In this document: positions 63,081 through 64,000 of the stretch, one piece after another | Layout: each line of letters begins with the position of its first letter | How positions within the stretch are numbered: the first letter of the stretch is position 1 | Assembly: GCA_002436185.1 (NCBI GenBank) | Contig: DJKX01000068.1 | Coordinates: forward strand, 1-64,000 | Reading direction: 5' to 3' | Length of the DNA stretch: 64,000 nt | Source: Fidelibacterota bacterium UBA6531 | GTDB lineage: Bacteria; Fidelibacterota; Marinisomatia; Marinisomatales; TCS55 | Notes under the pieces: model-generated | Database searches by the model: none | What the model was told of the DNA's origin: nothing | The model's input: only the letters and a program-made list of their open reading frames with translations | Program-made: the position numbers and the translations under genes

Positions 63081-63994
63081 TGAAAAAAATTACGTTTTTA
63101 TTTTTAATATCATTCTGTTTAGGACAAAACACCTATGTGGGCTCCGTAAGTTTTGATTATTCCGGTTCCATCAACGGATCGTTTCAGGCTGAATTGAGTG
63201 ATTCCACATTGGGCGGTGCTACTGCTGCAGTAATAAATGGTGACTCCACTTCATCATTATTCATGTCAGCTATTCAGTCCATTGATTCAACGACTGTGTC
63301 AGTACTTCTCATTTATATTCAAGATAATAATTCTATCTTTTCCCCTGGAAATTGGTCTTTACCGCCGGATGATATATTGAACCCTGATATCGTTTTTGGT
63401 TTTTTTCCTGAAATTGATACTTCTTTTTTCAGTCAATTAGTGGCTCTGATCCCTGATTCTATTGAACAAGACTCCACACTTCTTGACTCAACATTCCTGG
63501 AAGATTTAATTACGGAAATATTATTAATTATTTCAGATGATACCTATTTAGGATTATCAGGCTCAATCAATCTTGCTCATATTTCTGCAGATTCGATTAA
63601 TGGCAGTTTTGATATTGGTGCCCTGCGAGCTGGGTTTCCACCGGGGATTATCAATATTTCCAATGGAACGATTGATTTGGATGGTATAATATTACCGGAA
63701 GTGGGTGTAGAAAATGAATCGGTTATACCTGATCAAATCATATTATATAAACCTTACCCAAACCCTTTTAATCCAAGAACCACTATCCGCTTTTCGTTAG
63801 AGATGCAGTATGCAACATCTCTACGTATTTTTAATATTACCGGCCGTTTGATGGATGAATTGATTAACGGTGAATTAGCAGCCGGTGAACATGAAGTTGT
63901 TTGGGAGGCGTCTAATTTACAAAGTGGTGTTTATTTTATTCAGTTAATAAGCGGGAATAATATTCAGACTGAAAAAGTTTTACTTATAAAGTAA
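63080..63994 (+). CDS. Secreted protein with type IX-like C-terminal sorting domain
   Basis: A 304-residue exported protein: signal peptide about 1-16 (FCLGQ), then a Ser/Asp/Ile-rich beta region of about 200 residues with two related strands of the form SGSINGSFQ and SINGSFDIG, then a linker and an 80-residue C-terminal domain. That domain begins YPNPFNPRTTIRFSL and continues LRIFNITGRLMDELINGEL, AGEHEVVWEA and GVYFIQLISG, the por-secretion/FlgD-like sorting-type fold. The function of the passenger is unknown. It is expected on the cell surface or outside. The ATG overlaps the argF stop (TAATG). Confidence 0.75.
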   Translation: MKKITFLFLISFCLGQNTYVGSVSFDYSGSINGSFQAELSDSTLGGATAAVINGDSTSSLFMSAIQSIDSTTVSVLLIYIQDNNSIFSPGNWSLPPDDILNPDIVFGFFPEIDTSFFSQLVALIPDSIEQDSTLLDSTFLEDLITEILLIISDDTYLGLSGSINLAHISADSINGSFDIGALRAGFPPGIINISNGTIDLDGIILPEVGVENESVIPDQIILYKPYPNPFNPRTTIRFSLEMQYATSLRIFNITGRLMDELINGELAAGEHEVVWEASNLQSGVYFIQLISGNNIQTEKVLLIK

Positions 63995-64000
63995 ATTAAT

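Overview
This AT-rich 64 kb window is a compact bacterial chromosome segment, almost entirely protein-coding. The cell is Gram-negative: there is a KDO/LPS export cluster (kdsB, kdsA, kdsC, lptC-like, lptB), a TolC-type tripartite pump and outer-membrane-type proteins. The last gene ends in a 'YPNPFNP...TTIRFSL' C-terminal sorting-type domain. With a DUF4835-type protein, DUF4175/DUF4159 proteins, a DUF2723 membrane protein and a short major sigma factor without region 1.1, this points to the FCB superphylum. The closest match I can name is Candidatus Marinimicrobia (SAR406/Neomarinimicrobiota); this is an inference from protein flavour, not from a marker alignment. I see no rRNA, tRNA, CRISPR, insertion sequence or prophage. 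No gene-free stretch exceeds 300 bases.

Layout. 1-910: leader and menaquinone methyltransferase ubiE. 934-10821 (minus): eight genes that abut or overlap and read as one operon: DUF4159, DUF4175-like, TPR protein, a secreted 'asparagine synthetase B'-labelled type protein, threonine/serine dehydratase, TRAP-like phosphatase lipoprotein, GNAT, YjbQ. 10962-15760: barrel/TPR envelope protein, AI-2E-type permease, cNMP-binding protein, EnvC-like LytM protein. 15833-21575 (plus): information-processing genes holB, metG, tatD, rsmA, major sigma factor and rpsU, closed by the only clear intrinsic terminator.

22403-29970 is the most unusual region. A phosphohexomutase lies convergent to a two-gene GAPDH operon. 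Divergent from that operon is deoC - aldehyde dehydrogenase - truncated aldehyde dehydrogenase - purine nucleoside phosphorylase. Functionally this is deoxynucleoside salvage/catabolism: PNP makes deoxyribose-1-P, a mutase is needed to make deoxyribose-5-P, DeoC gives acetaldehyde + glyceraldehyde-3-P, and ALDH and GAPDH oxidise the two products. Both oxidoreductases have an adjacent paralogue that has lost its catalytic residues: a GAPDH twin with Cys to Ser, and an ALDH twin without a catalytic domain. I regard this paired enzyme/pseudoenzyme arrangement as the best candidate for an undescribed system.

30011-40155: RNA m5U methyltransferase, MthK-like K+ channel followed by a free-standing cNMP-binding protein, valS, DUF4139 protein, recG and a methyltransferase. 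40262-47786: DUF1844 protein, DUF2723 membrane protein, GT2 glycosyltransferase, DUF4835 protein (minus), CCA-adding enzyme, Yip1-like protein. 47790-53679: TolC-MFP-ATPase-permease-permease efflux operon. 53820-60233: kdsB-pyrG-kdsA-kdsC-lptC-lptB-rpoN, which links CTP and KDO supply to LPS export. 60260-63994: hflK-hflC, a perfect 34-bp palindrome, argF and the secreted sorting-domain protein.
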